In this document: in pieces, positions 27,867-36,647 of the stretch
Layout: each line of letters opens with the position of its first letter
Position numbering within the stretch: the first letter of the stretch is position 1
Program-made: the position numbers and the translations under genes
Notes under the pieces: model-generated
Told to the model about the DNA's origin: nothing
Databases searched by the model: none
The model's input: only the letters and a program-made list of their open reading frames with translations
Assembly (NCBI RefSeq): GCF_011927945.1
Contig: NZ_JAATJM010000002.1
Location: 62,001-126,000, forward strand
DNA from: Brevundimonas alba
GTDB taxonomy: Bacteria; Pseudomonadota; Alphaproteobacteria; Caulobacterales; Caulobacteraceae
Direction of reading: 5' to 3'
DNA length: 64,000 bases

Positions 27867-28208
27867 ATGCCGCACCAGAACGTCGAATCCTCCAAGGCCA
27901 CGGCCCAGAACGCCGCCACCGATCCGGTCGGACCGGGCGACCAGATGCAGGCGGGCGGCGAGAACCGGCGTCCCGAGCCGAACAGCTATGCCGCCCCCGA
28001 CGTCGCCGATTCCACCCTGGCGCCTCCGGCGGCGGGCGAGGTGGCGGACTTCATGGACGAGGGCGATGCGCTGGGCGCGGACGACGTGCAGCTGGGAAGC
28101 ACCAACCGCAACCGGCCGCGAAACAGCGATGCCGATACGGGGCAGGGTCCCCGCACGCGCGAGGCGAACAGGAACCGTGTGCAGACGGGCTCGGCTGACG
28201 GCAGCTAG
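27867..28208 (+). CDS. Hypothetical hydrophilic protein
   Basis: 113 residues with a good ribosome site (GAAGGAG) before ATG 27867. The protein is polar, rich in Asn, Asp, Gly, Pro and Arg, has no Cys and no membrane segment, and is probably intrinsically disordered (NRNRPRNSDADTG). I do not recognise a family. Its stop TAG is shared on the opposite strand with the stop of the 41-residue gene (CTAG at 28205-28208). Confidence 0.7.
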   Translation: MPHQNVESSKATAQNAATDPVGPGDQMQAGGENRRPEPNSYAAPDVADSTLAPPAAGEVADFMDEGDALGADDVQLGSTNRNRPRNSDADTGQGPRTREANRNRVQTGSADGS

Positions 28209-28330
28209 TTTGGCTTGGGGCGGCGGGCGCGGCACTTCTTGCAGACCAGTGTGCCCGGCCGCGAACGGCTGTACCTGAAGGTGTGGTCACAGCGCGCGCG
28301 CCGCAGCCAGGTCTTGAGCATCTCGATCAT
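28205..28330 (-). CDS. Small basic Cys-rich protein (41 aa), possible zinc ribbon
   Basis: 41 residues from ATG 28330 to TAG 28205. The sequence starts MIEMLKTWLRRARCDHTF and ends VCKKCRARRPKPN. Cys14, His16, Cys30 and Cys33 form a CxH...CxxC arrangement that could bind one zinc ion. It is strongly basic, so nucleic-acid or ribosome binding is possible. I do not recognise a named family. The short length means it is easily missed in annotation. It converges with the hypothetical gene through a shared CTAG. Confidence 0.6.
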   Translation of the reverse strand: MIEMLKTWLRRARCDHTFRYSRSRPGTLVCKKCRARRPKPN

Positions 28331-28434
28331 GGTCTGGCGGCGTCCCGATGTCCGGACAGGCTAGCCAAGGCCGACTGCACAATCTCGGCATTGTGAGCAC
28401 TTCCGATGCGGCATCTGGCATGGTTCAAGGGCGC

Positions 28435-28971
28435 ATGCGCGCGTTCGGTCCCCTCTTGGTCGCCACCCTCATGCTGTCCGGCTGCGGCGGAGCCATGAGC
28501 GACTTCGGCGCCGGCGTGGGCGCGGCTGCTACCGCACCGCTCGATGACCTGAACCTGCGCCGCCAGCAGATCCCGACGGTCCTGTTGCAGGCCGAGGCCA
28601 ACCCCTACGACCTGCGCAATCTGAATCAGTGCACCACGATCGGAGCGGAGGTCGCCCGACTGAACGAGGCGCTGGGGCCGGATACGGACGAGCCGCCGGC
28701 GCCGGATGGCTCGACGCTGGGGGAGCGCGCCGGCGACGCCGCTTCGAAGGCCGCGCTGGACGCCATCCGTGACGCCACGACGGACTTCATTCCCGGCCGC
28801 AGCTGGATTCGCAGACTTACCGGCGCCGAGCAGCACAGCCGGCATGTGCAGGCCGCAATTCAGGCCGGCCGGATGCGACGGGCGTTTCTCAAGGGCATAG
28901 GCATGAACCGGAACTGCGCCCCGCCGGCCGCGCCCGCCTGGTTCCGGCCGCGGGGCGGCAGCCGCCGCTAG
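28435..28971 (+). CDS. Hypothetical lipoprotein
   Basis: 178 residues from ATG 28435. The signal peptide ends in a lipobox (LSGCGG). The mature part contains a motif-like segment [19 protein letters not shown] and a Cys pair, with a predicted helix around [17 protein letters not shown]. Similar lipoproteins occur in Caulobacterales, but I know no function. An earlier in-frame ATG at 28348 lacks a signal sequence and was not chosen. Its TAG overlaps the tgt stop (CTAG at 28968-28971). Confidence 0.8.
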   Translation: MRAFGPLLVATLMLSGCGGAMSDFGAGVGAAATAPLDDLNLRRQQIPTVLLQAEANPYDLRNLNQCTTIGAEVARLNEALGPDTDEPPAPDGSTLGERAGDAASKAALDAIRDATTDFIPGRSWIRRLTGAEQHSRHVQAAIQAGRMRRAFLKGIGMNRNCAPPAAPAWFRPRGGSRR

Positions 28972-30083
28972 CCGTTCGACACGTGCCGGGCGTGGAAGTC
29001 ACGCCGGAAAGCCTCGAACCGACCCTCCGCGATCGCCGTGCGCATTGCCGCCGTGAGGGCCTGGAAGAAGGCGATGTTGTGCCAGCTCAACAGGATCTTG
29101 CCGAGGATCTCGTCCGCCCGGATCAGGTGGTGCAGATAGGCCCTGGAGTAGTCGGTGGAGGCGGGGCAGGGCACTTCAGGCGCCAGCGGGTCCTGATCCT
29201 CGGCGAAGCGGGCGTTCTTGAGATTAATCGGGCCGTCCCAGGTCCAGGCCTGACCATGTCGGCCAGCGCGGGTGGGCAGGACGCAGTCGAACATGTCGAC
29301 TCCTCGCCACACCGCTTCGACGAGATCGACCGGCTTGCCCACGCCCATCAGATAGCGGGGCCGGTCTGCGGGCAGCATCTGAGGGGCGTAGTCGAGCACC
29401 TCGCACATCGCCTGATGGCCCTCGCCGACCGCAAGGCCACCGATCGCGTAGCCGTCGAAGCCGATCTCCTGCAGCCGGTCAGACGATTCCCGACGCAGGT
29501 TCTCGAACGTCGAGCCCTGCTGGATGCCGAACAGCGCCTGTGTGTCCCGCGTCCCGAAGGCGTCCTTCGACCGCTTGGCCCAGCGCGCCGACAGCTCCAT
29601 GCCGGAGCGGGCGCGGGGCTCCTCCGCCGGCCATGCTACGCACTCGTCCAGCTGCATCGAGATGTCTGCGCCGATCCGGTCGGCCTGGATCTCAATGGAA
29701 CGCTCGGGCGACAGGACGTGCTTCGAACCGTCGATATGGCTGGAGAAGGTGACGGCCTCCTCCTTGACCTTTGAAATGCCAGCCAGCGACATGACCTGAA
29801 AGCCGCCGCTGTCGGTCAGGATCGGCTTGTCCCAGCCCATGAATTTGTGGAGGCCGCCCAGCCGCTCCATCCGCTCCGGGCCGGGCCGCAGCATCAAATG
29901 GTAGGTGTTGCCCAGCAGGATATCGGCGCCGGTCTGCTTCACCTGATCGACCGTAAGCGCCTTGACCGTGGCGGCGGTGCCGACGGGCATGAAGGCGGGC
30001 GTGCGGATGTCGCCACGAGGCGTCTTCAGCACCCCGGTGCGGGCGCGGCCGTCGGTGGCGGAGATGTCGAAGGGGAAGGTCAT
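28968..30083 (-). CDS. tgt: Queuine/preQ1 tRNA-ribosyltransferase
   Basis: 371 residues from ATG 30083, which overlaps the queA stop (ATGA). It exchanges guanine-34 for preQ1 in tRNAs with GUN anticodons. Catalytic segments are intact: [32 protein letters not shown], and [14 protein letters not shown] with the nucleophilic Asp. The structural zinc site is not: the family CxCxxC before YSRAYLHH reads VPCPAS here, keeping only the middle Cys, while the distal His (SWHNIAF) is kept. It may be zinc-free or use other ligands. Confidence 0.97.
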   Translation of the reverse strand: MTFPFDISATDGRARTGVLKTPRGDIRTPAFMPVGTAATVKALTVDQVKQTGADILLGNTYHLMLRPGPERMERLGGLHKFMGWDKPILTDSGGFQVMSLAGISKVKEEAVTFSSHIDGSKHVLSPERSIEIQADRIGADISMQLDECVAWPAEEPRARSGMELSARWAKRSKDAFGTRDTQALFGIQQGSTFENLRRESSDRLQEIGFDGYAIGGLAVGEGHQAMCEVLDYAPQMLPADRPRYLMGVGKPVDLVEAVWRGVDMFDCVLPTRAGRHGQAWTWDGPINLKNARFAEDQDPLAPEVPCPASTDYSRAYLHHLIRADEILGKILLSWHNIAFFQALTAAMRTAIAEGRFEAFRRDFHARHVSNG

Positions 30084-31171
30084 GGGGCCGCGCGGAATAG
30101 CAGGCTGCCGTCCCCGTAGGAATAGAAGCGGTAACCGTCCGCCACCGCATGGGCATAGGCCGCCTTCATCGTTTCCAGTCCGGCGAAGGCGCTGACCAGC
30201 ATGAACAGCGTTGACTTCGGCAGGTGGAAATTGGTCATCAGCACGTCGGCGGCTCGAAAGCGGTAGCCGGGCGTGATGAAGATGGCGGTATCGCCGTGGA
30301 ACCGCCGGACCTCGCCGGCTTCCGTCGTGGCGCTCTCCAGCAGGCGCAGCGAGGTGGTGCCCACGCAGATGATGCGCCCGCCTGCCGCCCGCGCGGCGTT
30401 GAGAGCGGCGGCGGTGTCGGCGGACACCTCGCCCCATTCGCTGTGCATTCGATGGTCGGCTGTGTCGTCGGCCTTGACCGGAAGGAAGGTGCCGGCGCCG
30501 ACGTGCAGTGTCACGGCGTGGGTCGAAACGCCGCGTGCGCGCAGAGCCTCCAGCAGGGCCGGGGTGAAATGCAGGCCGGCCGTCGGGGCCGCGACGGAGC
30601 CGTCATGCTCCGCGAAGACGGTCTGATAGTCCGACCGGTCGCGGTCGTCCTCGGCCCGTTTGGCGGCGATATAGGGCGGCAGGGGCATGACGCCGACGTC
30701 CCGGATCGCCTCGTCGAGCATCGGTCCCGACAGGTCGAAACGCAGGGTGACCAAGCCGTCCTCGCCCTTGGCCTCCACCGTCGCGTCGAGGCGGCCCAGC
30801 AGACAGGCGCCGTCGCTCCCCGCGCCGAAGCGGATGCGGTCGCCGGCCTTGATGCGCTTGCCGGGCTTCATGAACGCCGACCAGACGTCCGGGGCGTCGC
30901 GGTGATGCAGCGTCGCCTCGACCTCGACAGTGAGGGTCTCGCCCTCCGCTCCGGTCCGCTCGCGCACGCCGGACAGCCGGGCGGGGATCACCCGGGTGTC
31001 GTTGAAGACCAGGGCGTCGCCGGGCTGAAGGAAGTCCGGCAGGTCGCGGATGATCCGGTCCTCAAGACTGCCGTCCCGCACGACCAGCAGCCGCGCGGAA
31101 TCCCGCGGCTCCGCGGGACGCAGCGCGATCCGGTCTTCCGGCAGGTCGAAGTCGAAATCCGCGGTCTTCAT
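30080..31171 (-). CDS. queA: S-adenosylmethionine:tRNA ribosyltransferase-isomerase
   Basis: 363 residues from ATG 31171. It transfers and isomerises the ribosyl part of SAM onto preQ1-tRNA to give epoxyqueuosine-tRNA. Family signatures: N-terminal [45 protein letters not shown] and [17 protein letters not shown] segment ([13 protein letters not shown]), and [13 protein letters not shown]. It is coupled to tgt by a four-base overlap. Confidence 0.98.
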   Translation of the reverse strand: MKTADFDFDLPEDRIALRPAEPRDSARLLVVRDGSLEDRIIRDLPDFLQPGDALVFNDTRVIPARLSGVRERTGAEGETLTVEVEATLHHRDAPDVWSAFMKPGKRIKAGDRIRFGAGSDGACLLGRLDATVEAKGEDGLVTLRFDLSGPMLDEAIRDVGVMPLPPYIAAKRAEDDRDRSDYQTVFAEHDGSVAAPTAGLHFTPALLEALRARGVSTHAVTLHVGAGTFLPVKADDTADHRMHSEWGEVSADTAAALNAARAAGGRIICVGTTSLRLLESATTEAGEVRRFHGDTAIFITPGYRFRAADVLMTNFHLPKSTLFMLVSAFAGLETMKAAYAHAVADGYRFYSYGDGSLLFRAAP

Positions 31172-31253
31172 GAGGCGGCGCAAAGCGCACGGTCGGGCAG
31201 GGTGGTCAAGTCGGCCCGCCTGAACTTCCGGCCGGCCGGTGAGTTGAAGGCCG

Positions 31254-31724
31254 ATGAGCCGTTCCGACCTGCTGCCCTCCGCCCTCATCGGCGCCGTCGC
31301 CAGCGCCCGGTCCATGACGCCCATGGCGGCGCTGGCGGGTGCGCATCTGGCCGGCCGCCAAACTCCGGGGCGGCTGCGCCGGCTCGGCCATCCGCTCGTC
31401 ACCGCGGGGGCGCTCGCGATGGGGGTGGGCGAGCTGTTCGGGGACAAGATGAAGTCGGCGCCCGACCGCACCGTCTTCCTCGGTCTGCTGGCCCGCATCA
31501 TGAGCGCAGGCATTGCAGGCTCCGCTCTTGCCCCAAGGGGCCGCGAGAGGGCGGGCGCGGCGCTGGCGGCCGCGACCGCCGTGCCGCTGGCCTATGCCAC
31601 ATTGGCCGGTCGCAAGCAGGCCATGCGCCGGGTCGGGCAGACGAAGAGCGGCCTGATAGAGGATGCCTTGGTCGTAAGCGCAGGAATGGCCGTCGTGGCC
31701 TGGGCCCTGAACCGGCGCGGGTGA
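31254..31724 (+). CDS. DUF4126-like membrane protein
   Basis: 156 residues with several hydrophobic helices. The N terminus ([19 protein letters not shown]) and the GELFGDKM segment resemble DUF4126 membrane proteins. Function unknown. A weak ribosome site (GAAGG) precedes ATG 31254. It lies 45 bases upstream of the lysyl-tRNA synthetase gene on the same strand and is divergent from queA (82 bases). Confidence 0.75.
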   Translation: MSRSDLLPSALIGAVASARSMTPMAALAGAHLAGRQTPGRLRRLGHPLVTAGALAMGVGELFGDKMKSAPDRTVFLGLLARIMSAGIAGSALAPRGRERAGAALAAATAVPLAYATLAGRKQAMRRVGQTKSGLIEDALVVSAGMAVVAWALNRRG

Positions 31725-31769
31725 GCGCGGCGCGTTGACCGGCGGCGCGGGAAGCTGCAAACCGCGCTC

Positions 31770-33443
31770 ATGCTGCAGAACATCGAAACCCTCGCGCGCG
31801 ACGCCAAGTCGTGGCCGTTCGAACAGGCCCGAAATCTTCTCGCCCATGTGCTGAAGAAGCGGCTGTCGGATGTAGAATTGGTCGCGGCCAAGCTGCTGAT
31901 CGATGCCGGCAAGGCGGATGAGGCGCTGGCGACGTTCGAGGCGCTGCAGCGGCCGGTGATCCTCGAAACCGGCTATGGCCCGTCCGGCCTGCCGCACATG
32001 GGCACCTTCGGCGAGGTTGCGCGCACGACCATGGTGCGCAACGCCTTCCGCGCCCTGACCGGCGACCACTGGCCGACGCGCCTGATCGCCTTCAGCGACG
32101 ACATGGACGGCCTGCGCAAGGTCCCCGAAGGCATCCCGAACCCGGAGATGCTGCGCGAGGACCTGCACAAGCCGCTGACGGTGGTCCGCGATCCGTTCGG
32201 CACCCACGACAGCTTCGGCGCCCACAACAACGCCCGCCTGCGCGCCTTCCTCGACGGCTTCGGCTTCGAATACGAGTTCTTCTCCTCGACCGAATGCTAC
32301 CGCTCGGGCCGGTTCGACGAGGTGCTGCTGCGGATGCTGGAGCGGTTCGACGCCGTTCAGGCCATCATGCTGCCGACGCTGGGCGAGGAGCGCCGCGCCA
32401 CCTATTCGCCCTTCCTGCCGGTCAGCCCGGTCACCGGCCATGTGCTGCAGGTTCCGACGCTGGAGCGGAACGTGGAAAAGGGGACCATCGTCTTTGACGA
32501 CCCGGCCGGCGGCCGCACGGAGATTCCAGTCACCGGCGGCCATGTGAAGCTGCAATGGAAGCCCGACTGGGCCATGCGCTGGACGGCGCTGGACGTCGAC
32601 TACGAGATGTCGGGCAAGGACCTGATCGAGAGCGTGCGCGAGAGCGGCAAGATCTGTCGCGCGCTGGGGGGGGTGCCGCCGGAGGGGTTCAATTTCGAAC
32701 TCTTCCTCGACATCGAGGGAAAGAAGATCTCCAAGTCCAAGGGCAATGGCCTGACCATGGACGAGTGGCTGCGCTACGGCACGCCGGAGAGCCTGAGCTG
32801 GTACATGTTCCAGTCTCCGAAGTCGGCCAAGTCGCTGCACTTCAACGTCATTCCGCGCGCCATCGACGACTACCTGGCGTTCATCGAGAGCTACAAGACC
32901 CAGGAGCCGGCCAAGCGGATCGACAACGCCGTCTGGTCGATCCACGCCGGATCGCCGCCGGAGCACACTTCGCCGGTGTCATTTGCCCTGCTGCTTAATC
33001 TCGTCGGCGTGGCCAACGCCTCGTCCAAGGCGCAGCTCTGGGCCTATTTCGCCAAATACCTGCCCGAGGCTACGCCCGAGAACGAGCCGCTGCTCGATCA
33101 GTTGATGGACCGGGCGCTGAATTACTACGAAGATTTCGTCAAACCGACGAAGGCCTACCGCCTGCCCGACGACAAGGAGAAGGCGGCGCTGCTCGATCTC
33201 GCGGGGCGTCTGAAGGCCTTGCCGGGGGACACGACAGACGGCGAACTGATCCAGGCCGAGGTCTATGCGGTGGGCAAGGAACATGCGTTCGAGCCGCTGC
33301 GGGGCTGGTTCGGCGCGCTCTACGAAGTGCTGCTGGGTGCGTCCCAAGGCCCGCGCTTCGGATCCTTCGCCGCCATCTACGGCCTGCCGCAGACGATCCA
33401 GCTCATCGAGGGCGGCGCGAACGGCGAACTCGCCCAAGCGTGA
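31770..33443 (+). CDS. lysS: Lysine--tRNA ligase, class I
   Basis: 557 residues. This is the archaeal-type class I LysRS (also called LysK) found in many alphaproteobacteria, not the class II enzyme. The HIGH-like motif is in GPSGLPHMG (residues 70-78) and the KMSKS-like motif is KKISKSKGNG. Other family stretches are IAFSDDMDGLRKVP and PVTGGHVKLQWKPDW. It charges tRNA-Lys, one copy of which is 4 kb upstream. No attenuator or T-box is visible ahead of it. Confidence 0.97.
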   Translation: MLQNIETLARDAKSWPFEQARNLLAHVLKKRLSDVELVAAKLLIDAGKADEALATFEALQRPVILETGYGPSGLPHMGTFGEVARTTMVRNAFRALTGDHWPTRLIAFSDDMDGLRKVPEGIPNPEMLREDLHKPLTVVRDPFGTHDSFGAHNNARLRAFLDGFGFEYEFFSSTECYRSGRFDEVLLRMLERFDAVQAIMLPTLGEERRATYSPFLPVSPVTGHVLQVPTLERNVEKGTIVFDDPAGGRTEIPVTGGHVKLQWKPDWAMRWTALDVDYEMSGKDLIESVRESGKICRALGGVPPEGFNFELFLDIEGKKISKSKGNGLTMDEWLRYGTPESLSWYMFQSPKSAKSLHFNVIPRAIDDYLAFIESYKTQEPAKRIDNAVWSIHAGSPPEHTSPVSFALLLNLVGVANASSKAQLWAYFAKYLPEATPENEPLLDQLMDRALNYYEDFVKPTKAYRLPDDKEKAALLDLAGRLKALPGDTTDGELIQAEVYAVGKEHAFEPLRGWFGALYEVLLGASQGPRFGSFAAIYGLPQTIQLIEGGANGELAQA

Positions 33444-33566
33444 CGGGAGACCGGCGTTCGTCCGGTAACGTACATGAACTGAACATAACGGCTCGCCTCC
33501 GGGAGCCTTCATGTTGAGCCATGCATTGTGACTGCCATCGACCAACTCGATGACAGGAGATGAGCC

Positions 33567-34043
33567 ATGTCGAAGAACAAGATCACCGTCGCTCTGGCCT
33601 CGGCCGCCATTCTGGCCTCGCTGGCCCCCGCTGCCCTCCCGACCGCCGCCATGGCGCAGTCCAACGGCGTCACCAGCTGTGACGCTCCGGGCGGCCGTCA
33701 ACGCGCCGGCGCCCTTATCGGCGCTGTCGTGGGCGGTCTCGCCGGCAGCCAGGTCTCGCGCAACGAACGCACCCTCGGGGCCGTGGTCGGCGCGGGCGCC
33801 GGCGCCGCTGCCGGTTCCTACATCGGCTGCAACCAGCAGCGCGCCCGGTCCGCTTCGCAGTCGAACGCCGGCGGTTACCGCGCCACCTCGAACCTGCGCA
33901 TCCGCTCGGGTCCCGGCACCAGCTACCGTCAGGTCGGCAGCCTGTCGGCCGGCCAGCCCTTCTCGGTCGTGGCCTCGCAAGGCGAGTGGGTCCAGATCGC
34001 CGGCGGCGGCTGGGTCAACGCCCACTACGTCAGCTCGTACTAG
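33567..34043 (+). CDS. Glycine-zipper and SH3-domain secreted protein
   Basis: 158 residues; ribosome site CAGGAGATG before ATG 33567. The signal peptide ends at PTAAMAQ. A glycine-zipper 2TM-like segment follows (ALIGAVVGGLAGSQVS, AVVGAGAGAAAGSYIG). A bacterial SH3 domain then starts at ATSNLRIRSGPGTSYRQVG and ends GGWVNAHYVS. Such proteins sit in the envelope and may touch peptidoglycan; the role is unknown. A clear intrinsic terminator follows 20 bases after the stop. Confidence 0.88.
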   Translation: MSKNKITVALASAAILASLAPAALPTAAMAQSNGVTSCDAPGGRQRAGALIGAVVGGLAGSQVSRNERTLGAVVGAGAGAAAGSYIGCNQQRARSASQSNAGGYRATSNLRIRSGPGTSYRQVGSLSAGQPFSVVASQGEWVQIAGGGWVNAHYVSSY

Positions 34044-34063
34044 GACGACACACTCAACGACGA

Positions 34064-34094
34064 GGCCGCTCCGAAAGGGGCGGCCTTTTCTTTT
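34064..34094 (+). terminator. Rho-independent terminator
   Basis: GGCCGCTCC, loop GAAA, GGGGCGGCC (one T-G pair), then TTTTCTTTT. It lies 20 bases after the stop of the SH3 protein gene, on the plus strand. It is the clearest canonical terminator in the window. Confidence 0.9.
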
Positions 34095-34119
34095 GCGCCA
34101 TCGCCGCCGGCGGATCGGT

Positions 34120-34752
34120 CTACTGGCTGACCCAGAGAATGCGGCCCATCCAGACGATCTCCTTGCGCGGCACCACACGGGCTTCGTAGGCCGGATTGAT
34201 CGAGGACAGCGTCACCGTCCGGGCCGTCAGCCCCGACACCTCCTTGGCCAACGTCTCGCCGCCGGTCGTCCGGACGACGACCCGGTCGCCCTTGCGCACA
34301 TCCGAGGCCTCGCGGTCGACAATGATGCGGTCGCCCTCGCGATAGACCGGCGCCATGGAATCACCGGTGACGCGCAGGCTCAGCAATGTGTCCTTCGGCC
34401 GTGGAAGCTCGGTCTGATCCCAGTCGCCGACCGGCAGGCCCGCATCGTCGAAGAAACCGTCCTGTCCCGCCTGCGCCATGCCCAGCATCGGCACCGTAAC
34501 GGGCCGCTCCGGCGCGTCCTTCGCCAGGCTGGCGAATTCCGCCAGTGAGAGGCCGGTGGCGTGCAGAATCCGCGTCAGGCTCTCGGTCGAGGGCCAACGC
34601 GGCCGCGGGGGATCGCCCGGTCCGAACCGCTTCGATGGATTGAAGCTGGTGGCGTCCAGCCCGGCGCGCCTGGCCAGGGCCGATGCGCTGATGCCTTCGC
34701 GCCGTGCGAGGCCGTCGATCGCCTTCCAGAGCTGATTGTGGGAGAGGGGCAT
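34120..34752 (-). CDS. LexA/CI-like repressor, HTH plus S24 peptidase
   Basis: 210 residues. The N-terminal helix-turn-helix (about 5-70, ISASALARRAGLDATSFN) is XRE-like. The C-terminal S24 domain has catalytic Ser132 (VTGDSMAPVY) and Lys170 (ETLAKEVSG). An Ala95-Gly96 bond (GMAQAGQDG) sits where LexA/CI repressors self-cleave. It is therefore a candidate stress-responsive repressor, possibly cut on RecA activation. It is not canonical LexA in its DNA-binding part. No phage genes are nearby, and its targets are unknown. Confidence 0.9.
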   Translation of the reverse strand: MPLSHNQLWKAIDGLARREGISASALARRAGLDATSFNPSKRFGPGDPPRPRWPSTESLTRILHATGLSLAEFASLAKDAPERPVTVPMLGMAQAGQDGFFDDAGLPVGDWDQTELPRPKDTLLSLRVTGDSMAPVYREGDRIIVDREASDVRKGDRVVVRTTGGETLAKEVSGLTARTVTLSSINPAYEARVVPRKEIVWMGRILWVSQ

Positions 34753-34815
34753 CGTGTCCGCGGGCCCGAATGACTGATTCGTCCCACCCTACAGCAGCGG
34801 CCTAGGAATTTCTAC

Positions 34816-35259
34816 CTAGCGGATGACGGAGGGGGCGCGGGCCGCCGCCCGCTCTGCTCGCCAGGCGTGAGCGACGCCGAGCGCGAGCGCCAGAAGGACG
34901 CCGTAGTTGGACAGGTTGATGACGGCGTAGAAGGCCATGATCGGCGGCCGAAGGTCCACGAGCGTCAGCACATGGGTCATGACGATCAGCGACTGCAGCG
35001 CGGCGGCCCAGACCGGCCACGAACGCCGGCTCTTCCATGCAAGGGCCGCATAGGCGGCGAGCAGCCCTGCGTCGACGATCATCAGACCCCACTGGGGCCC
35101 GTACAGCGCCGTGTCGTTCTGGATCAGCAGCGAGGCGAGAGAGCCGATCGCATAGACGCTGCCGCCGATCCGTTCAGTCTCGTCGCCCCTGAGCAGGGCG
35201 AAGGCGACGATGATCACGCCTATGGCCGCGGCGACCTGGGAATAGAGGGTGTCGAACAC
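34816..35259 (-). CDS. Membrane protein, tandem paralogue A2
   Basis: 147 residues from GTG 35259, with ribosome site GAGGGGG. About four membrane segments. It is clearly related to the next gene upstream: both start (V)xxTxYSQ, then VAFAxxxGDExERI, a Trp-Ala stretch (WPVWAAALQSLIV), the LRPP motif and an N-L-x-NYG segment. I recognise no named family. The two genes are 35 bases apart in one direction and probably arose by duplication including the leader, since both use GTG after a G-run. Confidence 0.78.
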   Translation of the reverse strand: MFDTLYSQVAAAIGVIIVAFALLRGDETERIGGSVYAIGSLASLLIQNDTALYGPQWGLMIVDAGLLAAYAALAWKSRRSWPVWAAALQSLIVMTHVLTLVDLRPPIMAFYAVINLSNYGVLLALALGVAHAWRAERAAARAPSVIR

Positions 35260-35294
35260 AGGTTGGCCCCCTCTTGGCTTTCGCGGCTTGAGCG

Positions 35295-35729
35295 CTATCC
35301 GGCGCCCATGGTCGCCGCTCGGCGCTCCTGCCACGCCCAGAAGGTCCCGACGGCCATGGCGACCAGCAAACCATAGTTGGCCAGATTGTTCACGGTGGCG
35401 AAGGCGTCCGAGGGCGGCCGTAGATTGGCCGCAACGAGCAGATGGCCGGCGACTATGAGGCCCTGGAACGCTGAGGCCCAAACCAGCCAGGCCCGGCGGC
35501 TGTGCCAGACCAGACCCACCAGGACGACCAGCAGAAGTATGTCCAGGGCCATCACGCCCCAACGGGGCACGCTCAGGCTGCCGCCGTCGCGGATCATCAG
35601 TGTGGCGAGGATGATCAGGGCATAGGAACCCGCTGTGATCCGTTCCGGCTCGTCCCCTTTGAAGAAGGCGAAGGCCACGACGAGGACCGCGACCGCTGCA
35701 AAGATCTGAGAGTAGATCGTCTCAAGCAC
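35295..35729 (-). CDS. Membrane protein, tandem paralogue A1
   Basis: 144 residues from GTG 35729 with ribosome site GGGGG. It has the same plan as A2: LETIYSQIFAAV, VAFAFFKGDEPERI, RRAWLVWASAFQGLIV, NLRPPSDAF and NNLANYGLLVA, with about four membrane segments. The LRPP motif and the charged KGDE/RGDE loop are conserved in both copies. Function unknown. An inverted repeat just upstream would hide its ribosome site in the RNA. Confidence 0.78.
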   Translation of the reverse strand: MLETIYSQIFAAVAVLVVAFAFFKGDEPERITAGSYALIILATLMIRDGGSLSVPRWGVMALDILLLVVLVGLVWHSRRAWLVWASAFQGLIVAGHLLVAANLRPPSDAFATVNNLANYGLLVAMAVGTFWAWQERRAATMGAG

Positions 35730-35734
35730 AGAAT

Positions 35735-35762
35735 CGCCCCCACGCGGCTAAGCATGGGGGCG
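35735..35762 (-). promoter_or_regulatory. Hairpin that would sequester a Shine-Dalgarno sequence
   Basis: CGCCCCCA (35735-35742) and TGGGGGCG (35755-35762) form a perfect 8-bp inverted repeat with a 12-base loop. In the minus-strand RNA the TGGGGGCG arm contains the ribosome site of the gene starting at 35729 (five bases before the GTG). Folding would block translation, as in RNA thermometers or small-RNA targets; this role is inferred. Confidence 0.4.
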
Positions 35763-35817
35763 ACAATGCCTGAAGTCGGGCGGCGCGGGAATGACCGGCC
35801 GCCGACATTACCTCGAA

Positions 35818-36159
35818 TTAAACCGCGCGGAGACGGTGCTCGCCGGTGGTCTTCGGACGGTCGCCCTGACCCTTGTCCTGACCGAATTCGGCGTAGGTGC
35901 CCCAGCCCATGCGGCGGTGGTCCTTGGCGAGTTCCTCGTGGCACGCCACGACGGCCGAACGCGCGGCGCCGAGGGCGGCGATCGCTTCCATGGCCTTGGC
36001 CTGCGCGTCGGCGCCCATCACGGGCGAGACGTTGAGCGCGGTGCGCGAGCCGATCATCGACTGCACCAGCGTCGTGGCGCGAGCGATGGCCTCATCAACG
36101 GATTGCTCCGTCGCGTACAGATCGCCGGCGACGCTGGCGATGACTTGAGCCTTATCCAT
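35818..36159 (-). CDS. Hypothetical helical protein, tandem paralogue B2
   Basis: 113 residues; ribosome site TTGGAGG before ATG 36159. Mostly helical and Ala-rich with no membrane segment. It is similar to the next gene upstream: VIASVAGDLYATEQSVDEAI matches VIGEALAVRLYAAESAIDRAM, and both have an IAALGAARSAVVACHEELA-type segment (IGALAEARGHLVQTHNTLA). No family recognised; a small coiled, possibly dimeric cytoplasmic protein is likely. Confidence 0.75.
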   Translation of the reverse strand: MDKAQVIASVAGDLYATEQSVDEAIARATTLVQSMIGSRTALNVSPVMGADAQAKAMEAIAALGAARSAVVACHEELAKDHRRMGWGTYAEFGQDKGQGDRPKTTGEHRLRAV

Positions 36160-36193
36160 GAGAAGCCTCCAAACTGAACAGGTAAACGAGGCC

Positions 36194-36583
36194 TTAACAT
36201 AGCTCCCCGGATTCCGGTAGGGATTTGTTCACCATGGAGTGAACTGTGTCGCCTTCCGGACACACTCCGCCGCCGATGGGCGGGGTATCTCCGGGCTTGT
36301 CGACAGGCCCGACCGCGAGCGTTTCCAGCCCGAGGCTGCGGGCCAAGGCGGCGAGTGTGTTGTGGGTCTGCACAAGATGCCCGCGGGCTTCCGCCAAGGC
36401 TCCGATCGCGGCGGCTGCGCCAATGAAGGCGCGCTGGCCCGTAACCGCAGACAGATAGGCGTCGGCTCGAGCGGCGGGCAGGGCCGCAGTCAGCGCGGCC
36501 GCTTCGCTCATGGCGCGATCGATAGCCGACTCGGCGGCGTAGAGACGGACGGCCAGCGCCTCGCCGATGACTTGTCTGGACAT
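36194..36583 (-). CDS. Hypothetical helical protein, tandem paralogue B1
   Basis: 129 residues; ribosome site CGGAGGA before ATG 36583. It is the paralogue of the gene 34 bases downstream, with the same helical Ala-rich layout. The C-terminal tail differs (PPIGGGVCPEGD). No recognised domain. Genes A1, A2, B1 and B2 lie together, all on the minus strand, upstream of the S24 repressor. Confidence 0.75.
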   Translation of the reverse strand: MSRQVIGEALAVRLYAAESAIDRAMSEAAALTAALPAARADAYLSAVTGQRAFIGAAAAIGALAEARGHLVQTHNTLAALARSLGLETLAVGPVDKPGDTPPIGGGVCPEGDTVHSMVNKSLPESGELC

Positions 36584-36647
36584 GGTGTTCCTCCGGTTGA
36601 GGACTCACCAGCTATCGGACGAAAACTCCGATAACAACGTTCTACAA

